Assembly: GCF_900249755.1 (NCBI RefSeq)
Contig: NZ_LT976854.1
Span: 1,712,927-1,776,926 of the forward strand
Direction of reading: 5' to 3'
Source of the DNA: Cupriavidus taiwanensis
Lineage (GTDB): Bacteria > Pseudomonadota > Gammaproteobacteria > Burkholderiales > Burkholderiaceae
DNA: 64,000 bases
Part shown: positions 8,461 to 17,864 of the stretch, piece after piece
Numbering within the stretch: position 1 is the stretch's first letter
Layout of the letters: each line of letters starts with the position of its first letter
Position numbers and translations under genes: made by a program
Notes under the pieces: model-generated
The model's input: only the letters and a program-made list of their open reading frames with translations
The model's database searches: none
What the model was told of the DNA's origin: nothing

Positions 8461-9795
8461 TCACACCAACCCAATCTCCCGCCCCGCCGCCACCCCCGGA
8501 AACACCTGCGCCAGCCGCCCCGTATCCAGCCCGTACAACCTGCGGAACAGCCCGCCCAGCAGCGCCCGGTACTCGTTGCGCACCGGCCAGTCCCGATTCT
8601 GGTTGAGCGTGGCCGCTTCCACCGCCACCTGCTCGCCAGCGATGCGGCCGCCGCGCACGGTGCCGCCCAGCACCCAGTAGACCGTGCCGTGGCCGTGGTC
8701 GGTGCCGCGCGTGCCGTTCTCGCGGAAGGTGCGGCCGAACTCGGACAGCACCACCACGGTGGTCTGGTTCCATGCGGGGCCCATCTCCGCGGCAAAGGCC
8801 GACAGGCCGCGGCCCAGGTTGTCGAGCAGCCCGGCCAGCTGGCCCTGCGCGCCGCCCTGGTTGACGTGGGTGTCCCAGCCGCCCACGTCGATAAAGCCCA
8901 GGTTGAAGCGCTCGCGCATCAGCCCCGCCATGCGCCGCGCCTCGACTTCGAAGCCGCGGGCGCTGAGCGCGCGGCGGCTGGCGGCCTGCATCTCCTGCTG
9001 GCGCGATGCCGTCGTGGCCTGGCCGACGCCGGCCATGCCGCCGCCCTGCACCTCGGCCTGCGCCTGGCGCGCGACCGTCTCGCGCAGCTCGAAGCCCTCG
9101 TCGATCAATGACTCGAAGCGCGTGCCGCGGTACATCTGCGCCAGCAAGCTGGCCTGGCGCGCGTCGAACGGGGCGCGGCCGGTGCCCTTCAGCGAGACAT
9201 TGGGCACGTCGCGCGGGCCGGCCAGCACCAGCGGCAGCCCGTCGGTGAACGCCACCGGTGCGCCCTGTCCGCCCATGGCCTGCGCCAGCCGGTTGAGGAA
9301 GCCGCTGCCGCGCAGCGCGGCCAGTGCCTGGCGGTCGGTGCCGTCGCCGGGCAGGCCGGCCTCGATGCCGTCCTGGGTCTCGAAGTGGCTGCGCGACAGG
9401 TCCTGCGTGCCGGCGAACGGCACGAAGGCCAGCTGGCCCTGCTGCCACAACGGCAGCAGGCTCGGCGCCAGCGCCGGATGCAGGGCCCAGTCGCCGATGG
9501 CACGCGCGGCGCTGTCTGCGCTAAAGGCCGAAGCCAGCGCCACCGCCGCATTGGGATCGGCGTCCGCACCCGGCGCGGGCGGGCGGCGGATGGCGATATT
9601 GGGCCGCGCCGCATAGTAGAAATCGCTGCCGGCCGGCACCAGCACGCTGGCGGCGTCATAGCCGCCGCGCAGGAATACCAGCAGGAAGCGCGCCCCCGCC
9701 TGCGCCGGCAGCGCGTAGACGCGCGAGGCGATGGCGGGCAGCGCCAGCCCCAGCGCGGCGCTTCCCATCGTCTTGAGCCATTGTCGGCGTTGCAT
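8461..9795 (-). CDS. DUF1501 family exported protein
   Basis: A 444-residue protein of the DUF1501 family, which belongs to the alkaline-phosphatase/sulfatase-like superfamily. The N-terminus has a twin-arginine-type signal (QRRQWLKTMGSAALGLALPAIA), so Tat export of a folded protein is likely. Characteristic segments include FLLVFLRGGYDA, FVPFAGTQDLSRSHFETQD, IDVGGWDTHVNQGG and VVVLSEFGRTFREN plus GTDHGHGTVYWVLGG, which carry the probable metal-binding Asp/His residues. AAGGAG precedes the start. It is the second gene after a DUF1800 lipoprotein (18-base gap), the standard partner in many bacteria. The substrate is unknown. Confidence 0.9.
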   Translation of the reverse strand: MQRRQWLKTMGSAALGLALPAIASRVYALPAQAGARFLLVFLRGGYDAASVLVPAGSDFYYAARPNIAIRRPPAPGADADPNAAVALASAFSADSAARAIGDWALHPALAPSLLPLWQQGQLAFVPFAGTQDLSRSHFETQDGIEAGLPGDGTDRQALAALRGSGFLNRLAQAMGGQGAPVAFTDGLPLVLAGPRDVPNVSLKGTGRAPFDARQASLLAQMYRGTRFESLIDEGFELRETVARQAQAEVQGGGMAGVGQATTASRQQEMQAASRRALSARGFEVEARRMAGLMRERFNLGFIDVGGWDTHVNQGGAQGQLAGLLDNLGRGLSAFAAEMGPAWNQTTVVVLSEFGRTFRENGTRGTDHGHGTVYWVLGGTVRGGRIAGEQVAVEAATLNQNRDWPVRNEYRALLGGLFRRLYGLDTGRLAQVFPGVAAGREIGLV

Positions 9796-9813
9796 GCGTG
9801 CTCTCCTTTGGCT

Positions 9814-11418
9814 TCAGCGCTGCATCCATTCGGGCGAACTCAGCAGCAAGGTGTTCCATTCGGCCTGCGATGGCGCCTGCGCCAGCGCGGCGCGCGTGGC
9901 GGGGCCCAGGGTGGCTTCGATGGCCTCGTAGTACAGCTTGTTGCCGATCATCGGGAAGCGCGCGCCGCGCGGCGTAGTGCTATCGCCGGCGAACAACCCG
10001 GCCGGCCCGGAGCCGATCCCGCGCGCGATCTCGAAGCGCCGCACCATCTGCCCCGAACTGGCCCACGCGCTTTCCGCCGACGGGTAGCCGTCGGGCGTGA
10101 CGTGGCCGTACAGCGGCTCGCCCAGCTGGTTCAGCCAGTTCATCACCGGGCGCAGGTTGGCCACCGGGCGGCCCTCATACGCCAGCCGCAGCGACGACAC
10201 CACATAGACCATCGGATCCTTGAACTTGCGCGCGGCCGCGCCCCCCTGCCGCTCCAGTTCGGGCGCCAGCAGCATGGTGCGCAGCACCGCGGCGATATCG
10301 CCGTCGGTGCGCGTGAAGGTCTGCGCCATGCGCTCGACCAGCGCGGGCGGCGGGTCGTCGGCGATGAAGTACGCAGCCAGCCTGGCACTGACATGGCGCG
10401 CCGTAGCCGGCTCACTTGCCAGGATCGACACCGCGCGCACCACTTCGTCGAAGCCCGACGGCTCGATGCGCTGCCCCAGCAGCGTCTTGGCGCCGAAGTC
10501 ATGGCGTGCCGGGTTGAACTCGAACAGACCGTCACTGCGGTACAGTCCCGCGCGCGCCGGCGGCAGCTTCGGCGGCGGCGTGCCGCGCAGGTTCACGCCG
10601 ACACCGGTCAGCACCCGCGCCAGCTCCTGCACGTCCTGCTGCGTATAGCGCGAGCCGCTGGGCCCGCCGGACACGCCCAGCGTGTGCAGCTCCATCAGTT
10701 CGCGCGCGTAGTTTTCATTGACGCGGTTGGCGCTGCTCTGGGCATTGTCGAGATAGACCAGCATCGCCGGCGCGGTCACCGTGGCCATCAGCAGGTCGCG
10801 GAACCGGCCCAGCGCGTGCGGGCGGATCGCGCGCTCTTCGTAGTCGGCCAGCAGCAGCCGGACCTGGCCCTTGCCCGAGTAGACGTTGAAATGGTTCATC
10901 CAGAACCACGTCATCTGCTCGCGCAGCTGCGCCGGCGAATACAACGCGCGCAGCAGGTGGCGCCGGCTGGCATCGGCGACGAGCTCGCGGCCCTGCGCGT
11001 TCAGCGCCTGGCGTGCCTGCTGCTTGCTGGCCTCGTCAGGCAGGGTGTCGATGCGCTGGCGCGCCTCGCGCGCGGCCTGGACTTGTGCGTCGGCGCCGTC
11101 GCGCAGGCTGGGCAAGGCGGCGATGGCGGCGGCCAGCTCGGGCGGATCGGCCAGCGGCATCGCCAGTTGCTGCGCGAGGTAGCCCTTGCGGCCCAGCCGG
11201 CGCAGCGCGTCCAGCGAAGCCTGGTCGGCGCCGTAGCTGACGGTATTGAGCCAGCGCAGGTCGGCGGCGGCCGTGGCGCCTTTATCGTCGGCGTTTCCCG
11301 TCCCGGCCGGCAACTGGGCACAGCCTGCCAGGCACGCGGCCAGCGCCAGCGCCGCGGCGGCGCGCCACGCGGGCAGGCGCCCGCGGCCGGGCAGTCTCTG
11401 GTGCTGCGTTGGATCCAT
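9814..11418 (-). CDS. DUF1800 family lipoprotein
   Basis: A 534-residue member of DUF1800, recognised from MTWFWMNHFNVYSGK and the signature NENYARELMELHTLGV. The ATG at 11418 is preferred over the upstream in-frame ATG at 11466 because GAGGTG lies just before it and the protein then starts with a short basic region, a hydrophobic segment and a lipobox (LAGC, about residue 33). It should therefore be anchored as a lipoprotein. It precedes the DUF1501 gene in the same transcript. The biochemical role of the DUF1800/DUF1501 pair is not established. Confidence 0.88.
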   Translation of the reverse strand: MDPTQHQRLPGRGRLPAWRAAAALALAACLAGCAQLPAGTGNADDKGATAAADLRWLNTVSYGADQASLDALRRLGRKGYLAQQLAMPLADPPELAAAIAALPSLRDGADAQVQAAREARQRIDTLPDEASKQQARQALNAQGRELVADASRRHLLRALYSPAQLREQMTWFWMNHFNVYSGKGQVRLLLADYEERAIRPHALGRFRDLLMATVTAPAMLVYLDNAQSSANRVNENYARELMELHTLGVSGGPSGSRYTQQDVQELARVLTGVGVNLRGTPPPKLPPARAGLYRSDGLFEFNPARHDFGAKTLLGQRIEPSGFDEVVRAVSILASEPATARHVSARLAAYFIADDPPPALVERMAQTFTRTDGDIAAVLRTMLLAPELERQGGAAARKFKDPMVYVVSSLRLAYEGRPVANLRPVMNWLNQLGEPLYGHVTPDGYPSAESAWASSGQMVRRFEIARGIGSGPAGLFAGDSTTPRGARFPMIGNKLYYEAIEATLGPATRAALAQAPSQAEWNTLLLSSPEWMQR

Positions 11419-11616
11419 GTGATTCACCTCGTCCGGTTCGGTCGCCATCTCCATGTTACGTGGCAAGCCCGGACCGGTTGACGCGGCGCCGCCCCGCGAG
11501 TGTTACCAATGCTTTCAGCGCGATTGCCGGATTTGCCAAGACAGCGGCGCCGGGCCTCGCTAGCCTTGCGCTTTGCCCTGTCCTGTCCGCCCCCCCGGGC
11601 GGAAACGCCTGCTTTC

Positions 11617-12540
11617 ATGTCGCGCCCCCTTGCCCTCGCCGCCTGGCTGCCCACGGCAGCCTTTGTCCTGATCTGGTCCACCGGCTTTATCGTCGGCAAG
11701 GCCATCGTGCCGCTGGCCGACACCAGCCTGTTCCTGCTGGGCCGCTTTGCCGTGGCCGGGCTGATGTTCGTGGCGTGGTCGCTGGCCGCGCGCGCGGCAT
11801 GGCCGCCGCTGCGCGAGGCGCCGCGCCACTTGCTGGCCGGGGCGCTGATGCAGGGCATCTACCTGTGCGCCGGCTACGGCGCCGTGGCCCAGGGCCTGCC
11901 GCCGGCGATCATGGCCCTGCTGGGCGCGCTGCAGCCGCTGCTGACCGCGCTGCTTGCCATCCCCCTGCTGAAAGAGCTACCTTCCAGGCGGACCTGGCAA
12001 GGGCTGGCGCTGGGTGCGCTGGGCGTCGCGCTGGTGGTCGCGCCCGCGATGCAGGCCGGCCTGCACGGCGCTGCTGCAGCGGTATCGCCGTGGATCGTGC
12101 TGCTGGGCGTGCTGGCCATTGTCTCCATCACCATGGGAACCCTGTTGCAGAAAACCGCCATCGCCACCTGTGACCTGCGCGCCAGCGCCGCCTGGCAAAG
12201 CCTGGGCGCGATGCTGGTCGCCGCCGCGCTGGCGGCGATCCACGCCGCCAGCGCGCCGCTGCACTGGCACGGCGGGCCGGCGCTGTGGGCCGGCCTGGCC
12301 TGGGCGGCCATCGGCCTGTCCGGCGCCGGCACCTGGCTGCTGGTCAGCCTGGTGCGGCGCGGTCAGGCCGCCAATGCCGCGGCGCTGATGTTCCTGGCGC
12401 CGCCGCTGGCGGCGCTGCAGGCCTGGCTGTTGTTCGGCGAACGACTGGGCGGGGTGCAGGCGCTGGGCATGGCGGTGGCCGGGGCCGGCGTCTGGCTGTG
12501 CCAGACCCCGGGCAGGATGCGACATGCCGAAGCCCGTTGA
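11617..12540 (+). CDS. EamA/DMT family transporter
   Basis: A 307-residue inner-membrane carrier with about ten hydrophobic helices arranged as two EamA repeats (the first opens FVLIWSTGFIVGKAIVPLADT, the second begins near VVLLGVLAIVSITMGTLLQK). This fits the drug/metabolite transporter superfamily, often amino-acid or metabolite exporters. The ATG at 11617 places the first helix at the N-terminus; an upstream in-frame ATG at 11500 would add 39 Arg/Pro-rich residues that do not fit the family. The 3' end overlaps the next gene, an AraC regulator, by 17 bases, so the regulator probably controls this exporter. The substrate is unknown. Confidence 0.87.
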   Translation: MSRPLALAAWLPTAAFVLIWSTGFIVGKAIVPLADTSLFLLGRFAVAGLMFVAWSLAARAAWPPLREAPRHLLAGALMQGIYLCAGYGAVAQGLPPAIMALLGALQPLLTALLAIPLLKELPSRRTWQGLALGALGVALVVAPAMQAGLHGAAAAVSPWIVLLGVLAIVSITMGTLLQKTAIATCDLRASAAWQSLGAMLVAAALAAIHAASAPLHWHGGPALWAGLAWAAIGLSGAGTWLLVSLVRRGQAANAAALMFLAPPLAALQAWLLFGERLGGVQALGMAVAGAGVWLCQTPGRMRHAEAR

Positions 12541-13288
12541 AGCCCGCGCCGCGCCGCTGGTCGAGCACCGGCGCTACCAGCCGCAGCCCGACGGCCACCA
12601 GCACGGCTACCACCAGCTGCTGTTCGGCCTGGCCGGCGCCACCGAGCTGGAGCTCGACGGCCACGTCTACCGCGTCGACGACCGCACCGGCCTGATCGTG
12701 CCGGCCGGCAGCCACCATGACTACATGGGCCACGACGGCAACCTGCAACTGGTGGCGGACTTCCCGGCGCATTCGGTAGCGCTGCCCGCGCGGTTGCTGG
12801 CGCGCCCGCGAACCTTCGCGCTCGACGGCGCCTTCGGCAGCCGCGTACGCGCGCTGGCGGCGTGGCGCGCAAAAGCCGCGGCACACGGGCCGCAGCGCGA
12901 CTGGCAAGTCGCCGCCACCCTGGCCGCGGCGCTGGCCGACCGCCTTGGCATGCCCGCCGACCGCGAAGTGTTCCCGCTGATGGCCGTCGATGCCTACCTG
13001 CGCGCCAACCTGGCCGCGCCGCTGCGCGTGCCGGAACTGGCCGGGCATTTCGGCTGGAGCGTGCGACGCTTCCAGACCCTGTTCGCCGAAGCCTTCGGCG
13101 ATACCCCGCACCGCTACCAGACCCGCCTGCGGCTGGACCGCGCGCTGCAGTGGCTGTCGAACTCAACGTTGCCGCTGGCCGAGATCGCGCTGATGTCCGG
13201 CTACCCGGACCAGACCACGTTCACGCGCAGCTTCACGCGGCGCTTCGGGCTGCCGCCGGGGGCGTGGCGGGCGGCGGTGCGGGGGTGA
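12524..13288 (+). CDS. AraC family transcriptional regulator
   Basis: A 254-residue regulator with an N-terminal cupin-like sensing domain (HQHGYHQLLFGLAG, metal- or ligand-binding type) and a C-terminal pair of helix-turn-helix motifs: LRVPELAGHFGWSVRRFQTLF and LPLAEIALMSGYPDQTTFTRSFTRRFG. It overlaps the upstream EamA transporter gene by 17 bases, indicating one transcript and probable local control of the exporter. The closing GLPPGAWR motif is standard for the family. The inducer is not predictable. Confidence 0.9.
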   Translation: MPKPVEARAAPLVEHRRYQPQPDGHQHGYHQLLFGLAGATELELDGHVYRVDDRTGLIVPAGSHHDYMGHDGNLQLVADFPAHSVALPARLLARPRTFALDGAFGSRVRALAAWRAKAAAHGPQRDWQVAATLAAALADRLGMPADREVFPLMAVDAYLRANLAAPLRVPELAGHFGWSVRRFQTLFAEAFGDTPHRYQTRLRLDRALQWLSNSTLPLAEIALMSGYPDQTTFTRSFTRRFGLPPGAWRAAVRG

Positions 13289-13321
13289 GACCGGAGGAGC
13301 GGACCGCCTTGCGCAACTGGG

Positions 13322-13768
13322 TCACCGCGACACAATGTCCTTGCGCATCGGCCCGAGAATGCCCAGCAACTCCTTCTGTTCCCGCTCCGGCACCTTGAAC
13401 TTGTTGAGGGATTTGACCAGGTCGTCAACGAGCGCGTCGAACTCGGCATTGGTGATGGCCATGCCGGCATGGGCAGTTTTCATATCGAGCCCGCCATACG
13501 TGCAAGGCCCGCCCGAGCCCGCACAGATCTGTTCGACCAGCCGCGTCTTCAGCCGCGGGATATTGGCATTGGCGAACCTGGCGTTGATGCGCGTGTCGGT
13601 CGCCACGTTGCCGACAAAATCGTCGACCACCGCGGTAATGGCCGGCATGCCGCCAAGCCGGTTGTATAGCGATGTCGTGGCTGGCTGAGCACGATCCGGG
13701 GATGCGCAACCGGCAAGCCCGAGCAGCGCCGTCAGAAGAAATCCGCAAAGAACAGCAGGGATACGCAT
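13322..13768 (-). CDS. Group 1 truncated hemoglobin, predicted lipoprotein
   Basis: A 148-residue heme protein. Residues from about 33 on form a group 1 (trHbN-like) 2-over-2 globin: SLYNRLGGMPAITAVVDDF, the proximal His in KTAHAGMAI and ITNAEFDALVDDL. The first 20 or so residues form a signal with lipobox LAGC, so the globin is predicted to be lipid-anchored outside the cytoplasm, unlike the usual cytosolic form. AAGGAGG precedes the ATG. Heme binding, and O2 or NO chemistry, is inferred from the family. It converges with the AraC gene and diverges from a BPL_N protein gene. Confidence 0.88.
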   Translation of the reverse strand: MRIPAVLCGFLLTALLGLAGCASPDRAQPATTSLYNRLGGMPAITAVVDDFVGNVATDTRINARFANANIPRLKTRLVEQICAGSGGPCTYGGLDMKTAHAGMAITNAEFDALVDDLVKSLNKFKVPEREQKELLGILGPMRKDIVSR

Positions 13769-13975
13769 GGCCGCCTCCTTCCGTTACCCGGTAGCTTCCG
13801 GATTGGAGCCAGTGCCGCGCGGCGCAATTTGCATTGACGCCCTGCGGGATTGCGCCGACAGCGCCGGCTTCGGCTTTTCCAGCATAGCAGGTTGGTACCG
13901 CCTTGCTTTCCAGGCCGGGCCGCGGCATGGCGTTTTCGATACCGAACGGCTAGAGTCGGAGACGACAACACACGG

Positions 13976-14788
13976 ATGCGGCCGATGCCGAAGCCTCAGA
14001 TCCTTACCTATGTCGACGCCGGCGCTTCAGACTGGACCGCATGCCTGATGCGAACCATCGGCCATCAGCTTCCCGCCGGGGCTTATGAACTGCGCGCGGT
14101 GATGGCCAGCGAGATCCGGCACGACGCCACGCTGTTCGACGATGCGGTGATGTTCGTCATGCCGGGCGGCGCCGACCTGCCCTATTGCGCCCTGCTGAAC
14201 GGCGCCCCGAACACGCGCATCCGGCAGTTTGTCGAGCAGGGCGGCGTCTACCTCGGCATCTGCGCTGGCGCTTACTACGCCTGTCGCGAACTGGCCTTTC
14301 ATGCCGGCACCCGGGGCGCAATCTGCGGCCCACGCGAACTGCGGCTGGTCGATGCGGTGGCAGTCGGCTCGCTGCCCGAACTGACCGGCGGCCAGCTCTA
14401 TGACGGCACGCCGCGCACCACGGCCGCGGTGGAACTGCGGACCACGGACAAGCTGACCGAGGTCCCGATGTCGCTCTACACGCATTATCACGGCGGCTGC
14501 CGTTTCGACTTCGCCGATGCGCCCGGCCCCGGCACCGAAATCCTGGCCGTCTATGCAGGCGTTGCCGGCACGCCGCCCGCCATCGTCAGCGCACAGGTGG
14601 GCAAGGGACGCGCGCTGCTGACCGGCGTCCACCTGGAAATCTCCGAGCGGGAGTGCAAGGACGCCCTGCGCGGACACAGCGACATGTCCCGATACCTCCA
14701 TGTGTGCGACCGGCTGGCGGACACCGGCGCTGCACGCCTGGCAGTGTTTCGGCAATTGCTGGCGCGGGGCGGGCTTGCGCTGGATTGA
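13976..14788 (+). CDS. BPL_N (biotin-protein-ligase N-terminal-like) domain protein
   Basis: A 270-residue protein matching the class I glutamine-amidotransferase-like BPL_N fold: an early strand (QILTYVDAGASDWT), MFVMPGGADLPYC, a nucleophile-elbow region GVYLGICAGAYYACRE with Cys, and a His-containing later segment (LLTGVHLE). In fungi this domain is fused to biotin protein ligase; here it stands alone, so biotinylation is not implied. Starts at 13976 or 13985 are possible, with CGGAG upstream. A further open extension to 13850 lacks support. Substrate and role are unknown. Confidence 0.75.
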   Translation: MRPMPKPQILTYVDAGASDWTACLMRTIGHQLPAGAYELRAVMASEIRHDATLFDDAVMFVMPGGADLPYCALLNGAPNTRIRQFVEQGGVYLGICAGAYYACRELAFHAGTRGAICGPRELRLVDAVAVGSLPELTGGQLYDGTPRTTAAVELRTTDKLTEVPMSLYTHYHGGCRFDFADAPGPGTEILAVYAGVAGTPPAIVSAQVGKGRALLTGVHLEISERECKDALRGHSDMSRYLHVCDRLADTGAARLAVFRQLLARGGLALD

Positions 14789-14826
14789 GTGGCGCGACCT
14801 TGCCGTCATGCCGCTGCGGAACCGCA

Positions 14827-16389
14827 CTACACGGCCTGGCTCTGAGAAGCCGCACGCTGCAGCGCGGCCAACTCGGCCTTGCAAAGCGCCACTTCATCGG
14901 CGACGCGGCTTTCATTCCAGCCTAGCAAGCTGCCAAGGTTTCGGCCAATCCCGTCGCATTCGGCTTCCTCCAGCTTCCTGAACCATGGCAGGCCGCTACG
15001 CCGCAGCAGCGCATCGGAGAGATGGACGATCATTTCCTCTTTCGCCATCGTCTTCAGCCACTGCGGTGCCGGGACTGCGCCAGTCAGCGCCGCATGGATG
15101 TCGTCGGGCGACAGCGTCGGGAACGCGGACGCGAAGCGTGGCGTGCCGGCGGGACCAGAGGGGTCCGATAATCGAGCGCAGACCGCGTCAGCGATTTCGA
15201 CGCCGGCCGAGCGATGCGTCATGAGCGGGCCGCCAGTCATCGCAAAGACACCTTCCAGGCCGTCGCCCGACAGGTCATGGAGCACCCGGTTGCGGTTTCC
15301 GCCAGGAAGATTCGGGTCCCATGTCAGAGGCCGCACGCCGGACCATGTAAAAATCACGTCCCTGGCGGACAGATTGAATGTCGGGAAAAGCTGGTTCGCT
15401 TCCGCAAGCAGCCAGTCCCTTTCCGCTTCGGCGGTACGGATGTCGTCGAGGCTATCCCGGTAGACCACCTCGGTCGGCCCGATGTAGTGATGCTCGCCCC
15501 ACGGCAGGCAATAAAAGGGCTCGTTCTTCGAGTTGATGGTCGCCACGCCAACGCCACGGCAATCGTCCGGCAGGCGCACAACGATATGAGAGCCCTTGGT
15601 GCCGAGTATCTTGGGCGGCTTGCCCGAGCGGTGCTGCGCCAGCACCTGATCGATCCAGATTCCCGCCGTATTGACCACGCACGTGGCAGTCACCGTGACC
15701 TGGTCCGTTCCGGCCATGTCCTTGAGCCGTATGGTCCAGCCGGCGGCATGCCGTTCCAGCAAGTCCGCCCTGGTGTAATTGAGCGTTGTCGCGCCCATGC
15801 GCTGCGCATCGATGGCAATGTCGGCCGTCACGCGCTCCGGCCAGGAAATCTGATACTCGTCGTAGCAAGCAACGCTGTCCAGCAAATTGAAGTCGCCCAA
15901 CCTGTTCACCAGCGGAATCGCAGCCGCGCTGCGGCCCGTGATGCGGCGGTAATTGAGCGGTGTCTTGCCCCGGTTGAAGTACTCCAGCACTTTGAAGGCA
16001 GCGTCAACCTGCCAGCCCGAGTACGCGCCGCCTTTGAAAATCGGGAAATACAGTTTCGCCAGCTGGACCCGCGTTGGCGTGGTCGCAATGAACTCGTCGC
16101 GCGCGTCGATGGCCATGCGCGCCATCTTCACGCCGGTGACCAGCCGCGACGGCTTGATCGCGAACTCCCAGGGGGAACGGCCTGGCGCAAGGTATCGCAA
16201 TCCGCAGTGCAGCAGGCGGCTGGAGCGGCTGCTGGAGCCCGAGCCGAAGTCGCCCTTTTCAACCAGCAGGACGCTATGTCCACGGGCGGCGAGCTGCTGT
16301 GCACCCGCCGCGCCGTTGATACCGCCACCGATGATGACGACGTCAAACTGGCACCCGTCCAGGTCCTTGCTAGCAATTCGGCCCATCAT
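14827..16389 (-). CDS. FAD-dependent glycerol-3-phosphate dehydrogenase family
   Basis: A 520-residue flavoprotein of the GlpD family, which oxidises sn-glycerol 3-phosphate to dihydroxyacetone phosphate and passes electrons to quinone at the inner membrane. The FAD Rossmann motif DVVIIGGGINGAAGAQQLAARG is near residue 16, followed by the family signature SRSSRLLHCGLRYL and later FTWSGVRPL and MTGGPLMTHRSAG. Its start overlaps the stop of an MFS transporter gene by four bases, so uptake and oxidation are coupled. No glycerol kinase is adjacent, and the MFS partner is not GlpT/GlpF, so the true substrate may be another polyol phosphate or hydroxy acid. Confidence 0.8.
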   Translation of the reverse strand: MMGRIASKDLDGCQFDVVIIGGGINGAAGAQQLAARGHSVLLVEKGDFGSGSSSRSSRLLHCGLRYLAPGRSPWEFAIKPSRLVTGVKMARMAIDARDEFIATTPTRVQLAKLYFPIFKGGAYSGWQVDAAFKVLEYFNRGKTPLNYRRITGRSAAAIPLVNRLGDFNLLDSVACYDEYQISWPERVTADIAIDAQRMGATTLNYTRADLLERHAAGWTIRLKDMAGTDQVTVTATCVVNTAGIWIDQVLAQHRSGKPPKILGTKGSHIVVRLPDDCRGVGVATINSKNEPFYCLPWGEHHYIGPTEVVYRDSLDDIRTAEAERDWLLAEANQLFPTFNLSARDVIFTWSGVRPLTWDPNLPGGNRNRVLHDLSGDGLEGVFAMTGGPLMTHRSAGVEIADAVCARLSDPSGPAGTPRFASAFPTLSPDDIHAALTGAVPAPQWLKTMAKEEMIVHLSDALLRRSGLPWFRKLEEAECDGIGRNLGSLLGWNESRVADEVALCKAELAALQRAASQSQAV

Positions 16390-17741
16390 CTTGCACTCAC
16401 TCCAGGGGTTGCTTGTTCACCGCCGAGTGAGACGTCGCGCGTTTCGGGCGCCATGCGGACCGACAACAGCAGCCCGACCAGGCTGATGCCGCCTGCAATC
16501 ATCAGCCCGGTAGCGCTGCCAAAGCGGGTCAGCACGGTAGGCAGCAGAAAGGTGCCGGCTGCCGCGCCAATACGGCTTGCGGACATGGCAAGCCCCATTC
16601 CGGTCGCGCGCAGGTCGGTCGGGAAAATCTCGTTGGGATAGATGAACTGCAGGCCGGAGCCGGCCGCTTCAGCCATCGTGAACAGAATAAAGAGCCCGAT
16701 CGCAACGGCCGCGATGCCGGACATCGGCGTACCCAGCAGGAAGAGCGCAAGCGTTGCCAGGACGAAAGACGCCAGGCAAAGCGTGCGCCGCCCAACCCGG
16801 TTGACAATGAACATGCCGATGGCGGTACCGACGATGGCGAATGAAATGATCACGAGCGAGCCGGCCAGAGGCTGCGTGACACCGAGCGACTTCAGCAACA
16901 TCGGCTGGAACGTCTTGATGGCGAACGAAGGCGCGATCTGGCACATCCAGAAGATCGAGCAGAACACCAGCATGCGTCCGTAGCCGCGCGCAAGGAGTTC
17001 GCGAATGCTCGACAGTCCCAGACCCCGCCTTGACGTGCTGACGCGGGTTTCGGCAACGAGCGCTGCGAAATCCACCTGCTTGCCAAGATGTTCGGCCACG
17101 ACCCGGCGCGCGTCCTCGGTGCGTCCCGCCGAGATCAGCCAGCGCGGAGATTCCGGAACGTTCAGGCGCAGCAGCAGGAAGATCATGGAAGGGATCGCGG
17201 CGCTTGCCAGGATGTAGCGCCAGACGCTGCTCGGGCTGTCGCTGACGAGCAAACCCGTGGCGAGGCTCAGCGTGTAGCCCACCCACAGCAGCAGCACCAG
17301 GCTGGCGAGCACCGGGCCGCGCAGCTTCCGGGGCAGGAACTCGGCGGCGAGAGCGGTCGCAATCGGATAATCCGCGCCGAGGGCGATGCCCATGACGAAG
17401 CGCAGCACAAACAATGCCGTGACATCCTCCACCACCAGGTGCGCAAGCGAGCAGATCACGAAGACCGCCAGATTCAGCACGTACATCTTCTGGCGACCGA
17501 AGCGGTCCGTCATCGGCCCGAACACGACCCCGCCGACGAACATGCCGACCAGGCTGGCTGCGCCGACCAGGCCGATCTGCAGCGCGTTCAATGCCAGGTC
17601 CTGGGCAATGAACGGCAATGCCACCACGATGATGCCGAGCAGGTAGCCGTCGCAGAACGGGCCGCCTGCCGCCACCAGGGCGATCCTTTTATGAAAGCGG
17701 CTGGTAGGAAGATCCTCGATGCCGATGAGTGTGTTTGCCAT
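16386..17741 (-). CDS. MFS transporter (sugar/aromatic-acid porter type)
   Basis: A 451-residue, about 12-helix major facilitator. The inter-helix signatures GPMTDRFGRQKMYVLN and LNVPESPRWL are of the sugar porter/metabolite:H+ symporter type. AGGAGG lies before the ATG. It is the first gene of a two-gene operon with the GlpD-like dehydrogenase (four-base overlap) and is divergent from a LysR regulator. An inverted repeat GGGTC-N5-GACCC sits at 17753-17767 just before the start codon and could be a regulatory site. The substrate is presumably what the dehydrogenase uses, but it is not known. Confidence 0.87.
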   Translation of the reverse strand: MANTLIGIEDLPTSRFHKRIALVAAGGPFCDGYLLGIIVVALPFIAQDLALNALQIGLVGAASLVGMFVGGVVFGPMTDRFGRQKMYVLNLAVFVICSLAHLVVEDVTALFVLRFVMGIALGADYPIATALAAEFLPRKLRGPVLASLVLLLWVGYTLSLATGLLVSDSPSSVWRYILASAAIPSMIFLLLRLNVPESPRWLISAGRTEDARRVVAEHLGKQVDFAALVAETRVSTSRRGLGLSSIRELLARGYGRMLVFCSIFWMCQIAPSFAIKTFQPMLLKSLGVTQPLAGSLVIISFAIVGTAIGMFIVNRVGRRTLCLASFVLATLALFLLGTPMSGIAAVAIGLFILFTMAEAAGSGLQFIYPNEIFPTDLRATGMGLAMSASRIGAAAGTFLLPTVLTRFGSATGLMIAGGISLVGLLLSVRMAPETRDVSLGGEQATPGVSAR

Positions 17742-17864
17742 ATGTCCCTCCTGGGTCAGACCGACCCTTATCGAATGTTTTTGTGCAACGGTTGGGCGAG
17801 TCTAGGGACAGGCAAAATATCGGTCAATGTAGAATTTTATGCACCATATATCGAAGGATTAGAT

